A stretch of DNA of 64,000 nucleotides, taken from positions 310,001 to 374,000 of the forward strand of contig NZ_FOXL01000004.1 in assembly GCF_900115705.1 (NCBI RefSeq). Reading direction: 5' to 3'. The number at the start of each line of letters is the position of its first letter. Positions within the stretch are counted from its first letter, which is position 1. Below are positions 1-7,959 of the stretch, piece by piece. Both the position numbers and the translations under genes were made by a program. Source of the stretch: Frateuria terrea. GTDB lineage: Bacteria; Pseudomonadota; Gammaproteobacteria; Xanthomonadales; Rhodanobacteraceae. The notes beneath the pieces were generated by a model. The model saw only the letters and a program-made list of their open reading frames with translations, was not told the DNA's origin and did no database searches.

Positions 1-294
1 ATCGTCGCCGGCTGGCTGATCGCTACCATGGTGTGGCTGGTGCCGGCCGCGGAACACGCCAAGATCGCCGTGATCGTGATCACCACCTACCTGATCGCGT
101 TGGGCGGCTTCACCCATATCATCGTGGGGTCCGTGGAGACCTTCTACCTGGTATTCGCTGGCGAGCTTTCCTTCGGCGGCTTCGTGTTCCACTTCGCGTT
201 GCCGACACTGGCCGGCAACGTCGTCGGTGGAAGCTGCATCTTCGCCCTGATCAGCCATGCCCAGGTCCGCAGCGACGAAGCCGAGGAACATTGA
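1..294 (+). CDS. Formate/nitrite transporter family protein, 3' end
   Basis: This is the C-terminal part of an inner-membrane channel of the FNT family, which passes formate, nitrite or similar monovalent anions. The reading frame is already open at base 1, so the start lies outside the window. The visible part shows two hydrophobic segments, the motif GGFTHIIVGSVE near the middle and LAGNVVGGS near the end; a Gly-Asn-x-x-Gly-Gly block in the last helix is typical of the family. The short hydrophilic tail ends in DEAEEH. Nothing is visible of the N-terminal half, so substrate cannot be assigned. Confidence 0.85.
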   Translation: MVAGWLIATMVWLVPAAEHAKIAVIVITTYLIALGGFTHIIVGSVETFYLVFAGELSFGGFVFHFALPTLAGNVVGGSCIFALISHAQVRSDEAEEH

Positions 295-344
295 AGCGCA
301 AGAAACGGAGAGCGCGCTCGCGCATCGGGCTCTAGCCTGGTGCG

Positions 345-1070
345 ATGACTGAGGACCCCGATCACTTCATAGCCAGGTTGCGGGCAGTCGACTGGCCAAA
401 TGTCCACAGCGCACTCGATGCCCATGGCCATGCCGTACTGCCCGCCCTGATCTCGCCGCACGGATGCCGCGCGCTGGCCGCACTCTATCCGCAGCGCGGG
501 CATTTCCGCAGCCGCGTGGTGATGGCGCAGCATGGCTTCGGGCGCGGTGAGTATCAGTACTTCAACTATCCGCTGCCCGCGCCGGTCGAAGCATTGCGTA
601 CGGGCGCGTATCCGCACCTGGTCCCATTGGCGGACCGATGGAACGAGGCGATGGGCATCGACGTGCGCTACCCGCCGACGCATGCTGGATTCCTCGCGCG
701 CTGCCATGCAGCAGGCCAATCGCGGCCCACGCCACTTTTGCTGCGCTACCAGACCGGAGACTACAACTGCCTGCATCAGGATCTGTATGGCGAGCACATT
801 TTCCCGCTGCAATTGGCCATCCTGCTGTCCGCACCCGGCACCGATTTCGCCGGCGGCGAATTCGTGCTGACCGAGCAGCGACCGCGCATGCAGTCGCGCG
901 CCGAGGTGGTGCCGCTGGCGCAGGGGGATGCGGTGATCTTCGCCGTGCACCAGCGCCCCGTGCCGGGCACGCGCGGTTGCTACCGCGTGAACATGCGCCA
1001 TGGTGTGAGCCGCCTGCGCAGTGGTTCGCGCCACATGTTGGGCATCATCTTCCACGACGCAAAGGCGTGA
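345..1070 (+). CDS. 2OG-Fe(II) oxygenase superfamily protein
   Basis: A 241-residue soluble protein with the double-stranded beta-helix signature of 2-oxoglutarate/Fe(II) dioxygenases. The iron ligands appear as His144-x-Asp146 (CLHQDLYG) and a distal His219 (MRHGVS); Arg229, ten residues later, fits the 2-oxoglutarate-binding arginine. The block FAGGEF between them is common in prolyl-hydroxylase-like members. The substrate is not predictable. It stands alone: the FNT gene ends 50 bp upstream, and no partner follows. No strong ribosome-binding site precedes the ATG, so the start is the least certain part of the call. Confidence 0.8.
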   Translation: MTEDPDHFIARLRAVDWPNVHSALDAHGHAVLPALISPHGCRALAALYPQRGHFRSRVVMAQHGFGRGEYQYFNYPLPAPVEALRTGAYPHLVPLADRWNEAMGIDVRYPPTHAGFLARCHAAGQSRPTPLLLRYQTGDYNCLHQDLYGEHIFPLQLAILLSAPGTDFAGGEFVLTEQRPRMQSRAEVVPLAQGDAVIFAVHQRPVPGTRGCYRVNMRHGVSRLRSGSRHMLGIIFHDAKA

Positions 1071-1162
1071 TCGCTCTCCGAGGGAACACCAGGCCATGCC
1101 TGCGCTGGTGCGGCCCAGTCCCGTACACCCACCACCCCGCCGGGGCGGAAGAGCGCACCCTT

Positions 1163-1285
1163 CCCACGCTCGCATCGTTGGTCCACATATCGACGCGTCC
1201 GAAGCGTTCCGTGCCGGCGTCGGCGAGCGCCTGCATTGGCGCGCATCACTTTGCCCCGGCCGATATCGCTGATGAAGATGGATCC
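1163..1285 (-). pseudogene. Decayed short-chain dehydrogenase fragment
   Basis: Read on the minus strand, two overlapping frames carry pieces that look like the start of a short-chain dehydrogenase/reductase. One frame gives IFIS..DIGRGKVMRANAGAR, resembling the Rossmann glycine region (IFITGASSGIGR type). The next frame gives QALADAGTERFGRVDMWTNDASVG, resembling the SDR block before and including the NNAG motif, here NDAS. About 50 residues that should separate the two are missing and no downstream half (YxxxK) follows, so this is at best an internally deleted, frameshifted remnant. It is recognised by eye only. Confidence 0.35.
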
Positions 1286-2001
1286 TTTCCAACGTCTTCA
1301 GCGGATCGCCGATCTGTCCTGCGCGAAAGATGCCAAAGCAGATCACGCAGCGATCCACCGTGTCGGATGCGGCCGCTGCGGCGCGTGTGAAGCCACGCTG
1401 GACAAGCTCGCTGGACTGTTCGTTCAACGACGAAACATTCATTCAGAGCTCACGCCTGCAGCGCACGAGAACCGCTGGATGACAGGCATGCCCCAGCTGC
1501 ACGGCACGGTTGCACAGGCACGGGCCTTGAGTGCGCGAACGCATGCATTCACCTTGCAGCGATGCGCCATGCATCAACGTGAGTCGAATCTAAATCCGGC
1601 CGGTCCGGCACTTGCCAGCGAGCGTCACGACCACTACGCTCCCGCCGACTTTAGATGATGCCCATTGCCCACGGGCATCTGCACGCGACGAACCGGAGGG
1701 GTCCGGATCGGCGCGACCCGGCAGCCCCAGGCCGGATGGAACGACCGCCTACGCGGAACAATCAGAGCAGCAGCCGCAATCGTGCAGACCTCGACCGGTC
1801 GCGATTAGCAGTGCGCGCGCAAATGATCACGCCGGTCTCGGACCAGCCGGCAAACGCCACAGTCCCGTGGCAAAGCGTTCACGACTCTTGGTTTCGGTCG
1901 TAACGGTCAATCCAGGTGGTAACGGCCTGCCCGCCCGTCCACCGCAACGGCGCACGAGATGGAGGTTTCATCCCGCGCGTACAGCACGTTGGAGGCAGAC
2001 A
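1286..2001. other. Gene-poor stretch, no convincing coding region
   Basis: With the remnant before it, this makes about 930 bp without a supported intact gene. Open frames exist on both strands but their translations are rich in Arg, Ala and Pro, lack recognisable motifs and do not have good ribosome-binding sites. The GGAGG at 1991-1995 belongs to the hydrolase gene that follows. I see no RNA gene or IS end here. Confidence 0.5.
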
Positions 2002-2436
2002 ATGAAACTTTCCATGCTGTTGTGGCTGACGTCCGTACTGCCCCAGCCGATCGCCGACCAGGCGTGCCTGGCGACGACTGTGTACCTGGAGGCGCGCAGC
2101 GAGTCGACCATCGGCCAGCTCGCCGTGGCCGAGGTCGCACTGCGGCGACGCGAACGCGGCCGCTGGGGCAACACCGTCTGCAAGGTAGTGGCCGCCCCGC
2201 ACCAGTTTGCCATCACTGCAACACCCGGCTCTTACGACATCGCCAACTTCAAGGCCTTCACCAAGGCGTGGAAGGTCGCCGGCTACTCGATGGACAACTG
2301 GGCCCTGCCGCTTGCACAGCGGCAACTGCTGGTGCCGCATGCCGATCACTTCGCTACCGTGGCCATCGCACCGACCTGGTCGCTCAACCACACCAGCACG
2401 ACCATCGGCGAGCACCGTTTTTACGCGGTCAACTGA
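2002..2436 (+). CDS. SleB-type cell wall hydrolase, small secreted form
   Basis: A 144-residue protein with the hydrolase_2 (SleB/CwlJ) fold, whose members cut peptidoglycan glycan strands. The diagnostic block is ATTVYLEARSE followed by GQLAVAEVALRR; the Glu in YLEA is the expected catalytic acid. A short hydrophobic N-terminus (KLSMLLWLTSVLP) may be a signal sequence. I chose the ATG at 2002 because GGAGG lies six bases upstream; a longer in-frame extension upstream has no such support. A hairpin with flanking A and T runs follows. Stand-alone SleB domains occur in phages and in chromosomes, so a role in wall turnover is an inference. Confidence 0.85.
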   Translation: MKLSMLLWLTSVLPQPIADQACLATTVYLEARSESTIGQLAVAEVALRRRERGRWGNTVCKVVAAPHQFAITATPGSYDIANFKAFTKAWKVAGYSMDNWALPLAQRQLLVPHADHFATVAIAPTWSLNHTSTTIGEHRFYAVN

Positions 2437-2454
2437 CGCGGACTTTCCTGCAAC

Positions 2455-2486
2455 AAAAAAGGCCCTCGCGAGAGAGCCTTTTTTTT
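2455..2486. terminator. Bidirectional intrinsic terminator
   Basis: An A-run, the stem AAGGC/GCCTT closed through CTC/GAG, and a T-run of eight form a hairpin usable on both strands. It sits between the convergent hydrolase gene and the glycine-zipper lipoprotein gene. Confidence 0.85.
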
Positions 2487-2505
2487 GGACGTCTTTACGT
2501 CCACG

Positions 2506-2991
2506 CTACATCGCGTAGACGTGGTCCCCGCGGATCTGGGCGTAATCCCCGACCCGCAATCCGGGGTCTTCCTTTTGTGTCACGGTCGCGTACTGGCCAT
2601 TGTCGAGCCGGAGCGTAACGCGCCAGGCCAACTGTTGCCCGCCGCCGGAACGCTTGCCCACCTCGTGGCCGACCACGCCACCGGCAACGGCTCCGGCCAC
2701 GGTGGCCGCCTGGCGTCCTTTGCCTCCCCCGACCTGGTTGCCCAGCACGCCACCGGCGACGGCTCCGATCACGGCGCCCAACGTGCCATGGCCGCCGCCC
2801 TCGATGCTGACCTGCTGCACGTCTTGCACCACGCCACAGTTCTCGCAACGCGAGCTGCCGTAGCCGGAACTCTGATAGACGCGGTTGTTGTTGCCGCCGT
2901 TGTCGTACGGGCCCGTGGCGCATCCTCCTAGGAGGAGGCTACCGGCCAGTGCGGCAGCGAGCGCGAAGTGGCGGGATCGGTAGACGGTCAT
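2506..2991 (-). CDS. Glycine-zipper lipoprotein (SlyB/17-kDa antigen type)
   Basis: A 161-residue predicted outer-membrane lipoprotein. The signal peptide ends in the lipobox LLGGC at residues 20-24. After a Gly/Asn/Ser-rich linker with a CENC pair comes a glycine-zipper membrane hairpin with two matched halves, AVIGAVAGGVLGNQVGGGKGR and AVAGGVVGHEVG (about residues 72-112). The C-terminal 45 residues form a small beta-like domain ending in GDHVYAM, as in YcfJ/SlyB relatives, which influence envelope integrity. It is followed on the same strand, upstream, by a paralogue with the same architecture. Confidence 0.85.
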   Translation of the reverse strand: MTVYRSRHFALAAALAGSLLLGGCATGPYDNGGNNNRVYQSSGYGSSRCENCGVVQDVQQVSIEGGGHGTLGAVIGAVAGGVLGNQVGGGKGRQAATVAGAVAGGVVGHEVGKRSGGGQQLAWRVTLRLDNGQYATVTQKEDPGLRVGDYAQIRGDHVYAM

Positions 2992-3068
2992 GGCGCGACT
3001 CCTCGATATGGGTGAGCCGGATGATCGCTCGCGGTCCGTCCATGGACCGCGCAGGCGGCGTCAACCCA

Positions 3069-3659
3069 TCAATGCGCGTCGGAAACGGCGACGACGCCTT
3101 CCTGCACCTGTACGCGGTCACCCGGGTCATGGTCCATGCGAACCGTGCGGGTGACGCCGTTGTACTCGTAGCGCACGTCGTAGCCGACCACCTTGGTGCT
3201 ACTGTCGTTGACCGTCTCGCACTTGCGCTCGGTCGTGCTGGTCTCGGTGGGATGCTGGCGCCGTTCCTGGATCTTCTTGCCGGCATAGCCACCGGCCACC
3301 GCGCCCGCCACGGTGGCGAGGGTCTTGCCCTTGCCGCCGCCGACCTGGTGACCGAGCAGGCCGCCGGCGACCGCGCCGATCGCCGTACCGGCAATCTGAT
3401 GCTGGTCCTTCGGCGCCTCGGTGTGCGTAACGACCTCGTCGTGGCAGACCTGGCGCGGGTTGTTGACCGTCTTGCGGACCGGGTCGACGCTCACCACGCG
3501 CGCATACTTGGCGCCTGCGCCGGTACTGCCAGCTTCGGCGCTGGACGATCCATTGGCCAGGCCTGCATCGGCACTGGCGTCGCGGTTGCAAGCCGAAATG
3601 CCCATCGCGAGCGCTGCCGCGATCCCCATGTGAAGCGCATTGACCATCAACCTGTTCAT
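3069..3659 (-). CDS. Glycine-zipper 2TM domain lipoprotein (YcfJ-like)
   Basis: A 196-residue exported protein with signal sequence MNRLMVNALHMGIAAALAMGISAC; the Cys after GISA is a plausible lipidation site. A Ser/Gly/Ala spacer leads to a conserved RVVSVDPVRKTVNNPRQVC segment, then the zipper (AIGAVAGGLLGHQVGGGKGK, then AGAVAGGYAGKKIQ), and a C-terminal beta domain with RYEYNGVTRTVRMDHDPGD typical of YcfJ. The ATG at 3659 is chosen because GGAGAGG lies just upstream; a 35-residue longer frame lacks this. Together with the preceding paralogue it looks like a tandem pair of envelope-stress lipoproteins, perhaps co-transcribed across 77 bp. Confidence 0.85.
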   Translation of the reverse strand: MNRLMVNALHMGIAAALAMGISACNRDASADAGLANGSSSAEAGSTGAGAKYARVVSVDPVRKTVNNPRQVCHDEVVTHTEAPKDQHQIAGTAIGAVAGGLLGHQVGGGKGKTLATVAGAVAGGYAGKKIQERRQHPTETSTTERKCETVNDSSTKVVGYDVRYEYNGVTRTVRMDHDPGDRVQVQEGVVAVSDAH

Positions 3660-3773
3660 GACTTGCCTCTCCTTCGTTTCATGCGGCGTGTCGGGCGCGC
3701 CATGCGACCGCCATTCACCTGCGGAACCATTGAACCTTCGCCATACTGAATCCGACCTAGACATCCGCCCCCT

Positions 3774-4610
3774 ATGCGCACCCCAGGTGACAAACGCGTG
3801 ACGGACAACTCACATCCGCCCGCCCCCCACGCGGCTCCGTGGCTGGTCGACAGCCACGTGCATATCGACGATGCGAGCTTCGACCGCGATCGGGAGCAAG
3901 TGCTGGCAAGCGCTGCCGAAGCGGGCGTGCGGCTGATGGTCGTGCCCGGCATCGATGCGGCGAGCTGGCCGCGCATCGCCAGGCTGTGCGATCGCCACGC
4001 CGGCCTCGCTCCCGCCTACGGGTTGCACCCGCTGTTCCTGGCACGCCATCGCCCCGGTCATCTCGAACTGTTGCGCGAGCGATTGGGCGATGGCCGCGCC
4101 GTCGCGCTCGGCGAGATCGGGTTGGACTTTTATATGGAAGAACTCGATCGCGCCCAGCAGCAATACTACTTCGAGGCACAACTTGACCTTGCTCGGGAGC
4201 TTGAGTTGCCCGTGATCGTGCATGCCCGTCGGGCGGTGGAAGAAGTCCTGCTTGCGTTGCGCCGGTTTCCGGGCCTGCATGGTGTCGTGCACAGCTTTGC
4301 CGGTAGCGAGCAGCAGGCGGAGCGGCTCTTCGAGATGGGGTTCCTGCTTGGCATCGGCGGTCCAGTCACCTACCCGCGCGCAAAGCGGCTGCGGCACCTG
4401 GTTGCCAGGATGCCGATCCAGTTCCTGCTGCTGGAAACCGACGCGCCGGACCAACCCAGCGCAGGTCACCAGGGCGAGCGCAACGAGCCCGTGCGCATGC
4501 TGGGGACGCTGCAGGCGATTGCAGCGCTGCGCGGCGAGTCGCCCGAAGCCATTGCAGCCGCCACCACGGCGAACGCCTGCCGCCTGTTCGGGCTGCAAGC
4601 CCACGGCTGA
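3774..4610 (+). CDS. TatD family metal-dependent hydrolase
   Basis: A 278-residue TIM-barrel hydrolase of the TatD DNase family, cytosolic Mg-dependent 3'-5' exonucleases linked to DNA repair and turnover. Metal-ligand motifs are visible in order: DSHVHID (His28, His30), GEIGLDF (the Glu of strand 3), IVHAR, HSFAG and the terminal ETDAPD. Length is normal for TatD (about 260). The first 20 residues precede the barrel, so a start a few codons downstream (a GTG in CGCGTGACG) is possible. It is divergent from the lipoprotein gene. Confidence 0.88.
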   Translation: MRTPGDKRVTDNSHPPAPHAAPWLVDSHVHIDDASFDRDREQVLASAAEAGVRLMVVPGIDAASWPRIARLCDRHAGLAPAYGLHPLFLARHRPGHLELLRERLGDGRAVALGEIGLDFYMEELDRAQQQYYFEAQLDLARELELPVIVHARRAVEEVLLALRRFPGLHGVVHSFAGSEQQAERLFEMGFLLGIGGPVTYPRAKRLRHLVARMPIQFLLLETDAPDQPSAGHQGERNEPVRMLGTLQAIAALRGESPEAIAAATTANACRLFGLQAHG

Positions 4611-4717
4611 GCTTGCGGGGCCCAGGGGCGCCCCACTGCGCCTGCAACATATGGGTAGCAACCGCTGCAACGCGCGCTCGCGACACTTGCCTGTCCCATA
4701 TTGCCGCGCTACTTTAC

Positions 4718-4729
4718 TTCACTGGTGAA
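4718..4729. promoter_or_regulatory. Candidate MarR operator upstream of the efflux operon
   Basis: TTCACTGGTGAA is a near-perfect palindrome (TTCAC/GTGAA around a TG pair), placed 16 bp before the marR start. A second half-like CTGGTGAA follows at 4737-4744. MarR repressors of EmrAB-type operons usually bind short palindromes overlapping their own promoter, so autoregulation is a reasonable inference. Confidence 0.5.
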
Positions 4730-4744
4730 ATATGAGCTGGTGAA

Positions 4745-5281
4745 ATGGCACGGTTGGGCGATTGCATCGCAATGATGGACGAGGGGATCGGCCGGGTCAG
4801 TCAGGTCATTCCCGACATGCCCGCTGCCGAAGCGCGCCTGACGCGCCTGCTGCTGATGGTCGGCCACACCTTCGACGAAGCGGTGGAGCAGGCGCTCAAG
4901 CCCAGCAAGATCAACCACAGCGACTTCCTCACGTTGATGATCCTGTATAGCCGCCCGGACGGCAGCTCCACGCCCGGCGAGCTGTGCGAATACACCTCGC
5001 AAGGGGCCACCAACATGACCCGGATCGCCAACGCGCTGGTCAAGCGTGGGCTGATCACCCGCGGTGCAAGCGAAGAGGACCGCCGTCGGGTGGTCATCCG
5101 CATCACGCCGGCCGGGCGTCGCTTCGTGCAGAAGCTGCTGCCGCCGTTATTCCCCCGCGTGAGCGCAGCATTCGTCGGTTTCAGCGATACCGACAAGCGA
5201 AGTTTCAGCCGGCTGCTACGCAAGCTCGCCGACAACCTCGACCGCCTGGACGAGGTTCCCTCTCCCAAGGACGCCCCATGA
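4745..5281 (+). CDS. MarR family transcriptional regulator
   Basis: A 178-residue winged-helix regulator and probable repressor of the efflux operon that it opens. The core, about residues 60-140, has SDFLTLMILYSRPDGSSTPGEL, the recognition-helix block TSQGATNMTRIANALVKRGLI and the wing ASEEDRRRVVIRITPAG, the hallmark DRR of MarR proteins. The stop overlaps the ATG of the outer-membrane factor gene by four bases (ATGA), so translation is coupled. MarR proteins of this operon type typically release DNA on binding phenolic or drug ligands; the ligand here is unknown. Confidence 0.9.
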   Translation: MARLGDCIAMMDEGIGRVSQVIPDMPAAEARLTRLLLMVGHTFDEAVEQALKPSKINHSDFLTLMILYSRPDGSSTPGELCEYTSQGATNMTRIANALVKRGLITRGASEEDRRRVVIRITPAGRRFVQKLLPPLFPRVSAAFVGFSDTDKRSFSRLLRKLADNLDRLDEVPSPKDAP

Positions 5282-6759
5282 AACCTGCCCTACTTCGCCT
5301 TCGCACCGCGCTGGCCGCGGCGACCTTGCTGGCGTTGGCCGCGTGCGCCGCGCCGCCGGCGAGACTTGCGCCGCCGCCGTTGCGCAACGACGTGCCTCTT
5401 GCCGGCCTGCAGGCAACCAGCCGTGCCGGCTGGCCGGGTGCGCAATGGTGGCATGCCTACGACGATCCCCAGTTGGACGAACTGATCAACCGCGCACTGC
5501 GCCAGGCGCCTGACCTCGCGCTGGCGCAAAGCCGCGTGCAGGGCGCGGAGCAATCGGCCCGCCTGGCCGCGGCGCAGATGGGCCTGAGCATCAACGGCAA
5601 CGCGCAGTACGCGCGCCAGCGGATGAGCGAGCACGGCCTGATCCCGTCACGATTCCTCGGCTTCACCTGGTACAACCAGGCCGACCTGGGCATGCAGCTG
5701 AAGTACGACTTCGACTGGTGGGGCAAGAAGCGCGCGACGGTCGAGGCGGCGCTGGACCAGGCGCATGCGGCTGAGGCGCAACGCAGTGCGGCGGCGCTGG
5801 CCTTGCAGTACGCCGTCGCCAGCACGTATTTCGACTGGCTGGCCGACCAGGCGCGGCTCGCGCTCGCCGACCGCTCGCTGGCCGCGGGCGAGAAGCTGTT
5901 GCGGATAGCCCAGCTGCGTGTCCGCCAGGGCGTCGACCTGGCCGACACGGTGGAACAGGCGCAGGCGCAGGTGGCCGGACTGAAGCAGCTGCGCACCGCC
6001 ATCGACGGCTCAGCCAAGGTGCGCCAGGTCGTGCTTGCCTCGCTGCTGGGTGTGGCGCCAGCCGAGCTGCCCCAACTCGATGCCCGCCCGCTGCCGGACG
6101 TGGCGCCCGGCCTGCCCGAAAACGCCGGCCTCGACCTGATCGCGCGCCGCCCCGACATCGCTGCCAGTCGTTGGCAGGTCGAAGCCGCACTGAAGCAGAC
6201 CGATGCAGCACGTGCGCAGTTCTTCCCGGACCTGAGCCTCACCGCGTTGGCGGGGCTGTCCAGCATCGACATGGGCAAGCTGTTCACTCCCGGCAGCCGC
6301 GTGTTCGCGGTGACCCCGGCGCTGCATCTGCCGATCTTCGAAGGCGGCGCACTGGAGGCGAACTACGGCTTGAGCCGTGCCCAGCTGGACAGCGCCGTAG
6401 CGCAATACCGCAGCACGGTGCTGGGGGCGGCACGCGAGGTCTCCACGCAGGCGCTGAGCGCCGAACAGCTTGCTGCCCAGCGCAAGGAACAGCAGTCCGA
6501 ACTCGCCGCGGACGAACGCCTGCTTGCCAATGCGCAGGCCCGGCTGCGCCAGGGCGTGCGCGATGCCCGCGAAAGCCTCGCGGCCGAGCTCACGCTACTG
6601 CAGCAACGCGATGCAGCCACCCAATTGCACGCGCAGGCGTTGGCGACCGACCTGGCGCTGATCAAGGCGCTGGGTGGCGGCTACCGCAGCGCACCCACAC
6701 CTGCCGTTGCCTCTTCCTCCCCTTCCCCTGCCGGAGCCGCCATCCATGAGCGCCACTGA
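5278..6759 (+). CDS. Outer-membrane efflux factor, NodT/OprM type
   Basis: A 493-residue RND/MFS-associated outer-membrane factor, the exit duct of a tripartite pump. The signal peptide ends in a lipobox (LLALAACAAPP, Cys about 23), so it is probably an acylated trimer subunit. The two OEP repeats are seen as alternating Ala/Gln/Leu-rich coiled helices around residues 70-265 and 285-470, with the RRPDIAASRWQVEAA motif characteristic of NodT-family proteins between them. It overlaps marR by ATGA and the next gene begins before its stop codon. Confidence 0.92.
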   Translation: MKPALLRLRTALAAATLLALAACAAPPARLAPPPLRNDVPLAGLQATSRAGWPGAQWWHAYDDPQLDELINRALRQAPDLALAQSRVQGAEQSARLAAAQMGLSINGNAQYARQRMSEHGLIPSRFLGFTWYNQADLGMQLKYDFDWWGKKRATVEAALDQAHAAEAQRSAAALALQYAVASTYFDWLADQARLALADRSLAAGEKLLRIAQLRVRQGVDLADTVEQAQAQVAGLKQLRTAIDGSAKVRQVVLASLLGVAPAELPQLDARPLPDVAPGLPENAGLDLIARRPDIAASRWQVEAALKQTDAARAQFFPDLSLTALAGLSSIDMGKLFTPGSRVFAVTPALHLPIFEGGALEANYGLSRAQLDSAVAQYRSTVLGAAREVSTQALSAEQLAAQRKEQQSELAADERLLANAQARLRQGVRDARESLAAELTLLQQRDAATQLHAQALATDLALIKALGGGYRSAPTPAVASSSPSPAGAAIHERH

Positions 6760-7942
6760 AGCCGACAAGCCCGCCGACAACGACAGCGGCCTGGCCGCCA
6801 AGAACCCGGCCAAGCGCCGACGCGCGCTGATCATCGTGGCCGCCGTGTTCATTCTTATCGCGCTGGTCTGGCTGCTGTTGTGGCTGTTCGTCTTCTCGCA
6901 CCGCGAGAAGACCGACAACGCCTACGTGGGCGGCAACCAAGTGACGATTTCCGCGCAGGTGCCAGGCACCGTCGTCGCGATCATGGCCGATGACACCCAG
7001 CGCGTGGAGGCTGGCCAGGTGCTGGTCAAGCTCGACCCGACCGATGCCCGGGTGCGCCTGGCGCAGGCACGCAGTGCATTGGCTCAGGCGGTACGAGGCG
7101 TGCGCCAGCAAACCAGCTCGGCCAGCAGCGCCGATGCGCAGGTCACTGCGCGGAAACTCGAACTGGACAAGTTGCAGGCGGACCTCAAGCGCCACGTGCC
7201 GCTGCTCGCCGCGCACGCCGAGTCGCCCGAGATCGTGCAGCACCTGCGTGACGGCGAGGCGCAGGCGCGCGCGGCGCTGGAAGCGGCGCAGGCGCAAGCC
7301 GCCGCGGCCCACGCCGCGATCGAAGGCACCGACGTGGCTGAGAACCCGGCCGTGTTGCAGGCCCGCGCCAACTTCCGCGCCGCCTGGATCGCCGCGCAGC
7401 GCAACGCGATCCTGGCGCCGGTGTCCGGCTATGTTGCCCAGCGCAGCGTGCAGCTGGGCAACAGCGTGCAGCCTGGCCAGCAGCTGATGACCGTGGTGCC
7501 GCTGCACGATCTGTGGATCGACGCGAACTTCAAGGAAGGCCAGCTGCAGCACATCCGCATCGGACAGCCTGCGGACATCGAGGCCGACATCTACGGCGGC
7601 GGCGTCGAATACCACGGCAAGGTCGTCGGTCTAGGCGCGGGCACCGGCAGCGCGTTTTCGCTGTTCCCGGCGCAGAACGCCACTGGCAACTGGATCAAGG
7701 TGGTGCAACGCGTCCCCGTGCGCATTGCCCTGGATAACAGAGAGCTGGACAAGCATCCGCTGCGCGTGGGCCTGTCGACCACGGTCACGGTGGACATCAC
7801 CGACGATCGCGGTCCGGTGCTCGCCCAGGCTCCCGCACAGCAGCCAGTCGCCGAGACGAACGTGTACGACCGCCTGATGGGCAAGGCCGACGACGAGGCC
7901 CAGCGCATCATCCAGGCCAACCTGCCCCGCGCCGCCCACTAA
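6746..7942 (+). CDS. emrA: EmrA-type membrane fusion protein (HlyD family)
   Basis: A 398-residue periplasmic adaptor linking the inner-membrane MFS pump to the outer-membrane duct. One N-terminal transmembrane helix (about residues 27-50) is followed by TDNAYVGGNQVTISAQVPGTV, the biotinyl-lipoyl half motif of EmrA. A long Ala/Gln-rich coiled-coil hairpin follows, then the second lipoyl half (ILAPVSGYVAQRSVQLGNSVQPGQQ) and the beta-barrel domain (LWIDANFKEGQL). The start at 6746 lies 14 bp inside the preceding gene; an upstream in-frame extension is only the overlap of that gene. Confidence 0.92.
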   Translation: MSATEADKPADNDSGLAAKNPAKRRRALIIVAAVFILIALVWLLLWLFVFSHREKTDNAYVGGNQVTISAQVPGTVVAIMADDTQRVEAGQVLVKLDPTDARVRLAQARSALAQAVRGVRQQTSSASSADAQVTARKLELDKLQADLKRHVPLLAAHAESPEIVQHLRDGEAQARAALEAAQAQAAAAHAAIEGTDVAENPAVLQARANFRAAWIAAQRNAILAPVSGYVAQRSVQLGNSVQPGQQLMTVVPLHDLWIDANFKEGQLQHIRIGQPADIEADIYGGGVEYHGKVVGLGAGTGSAFSLFPAQNATGNWIKVVQRVPVRIALDNRELDKHPLRVGLSTTVTVDITDDRGPVLAQAPAQQPVAETNVYDRLMGKADDEAQRIIQANLPRAAH

Positions 7943-7959
7943 CCCGAAGGCCCTTCCCC

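Noticed and set aside
144-1442. Minus-strand open frame of 432 codons
   Set aside because: It runs antisense to the FNT and 2OG-oxygenase genes, has Arg/Ala/His-rich composition and no motif; it is a product of high GC content.
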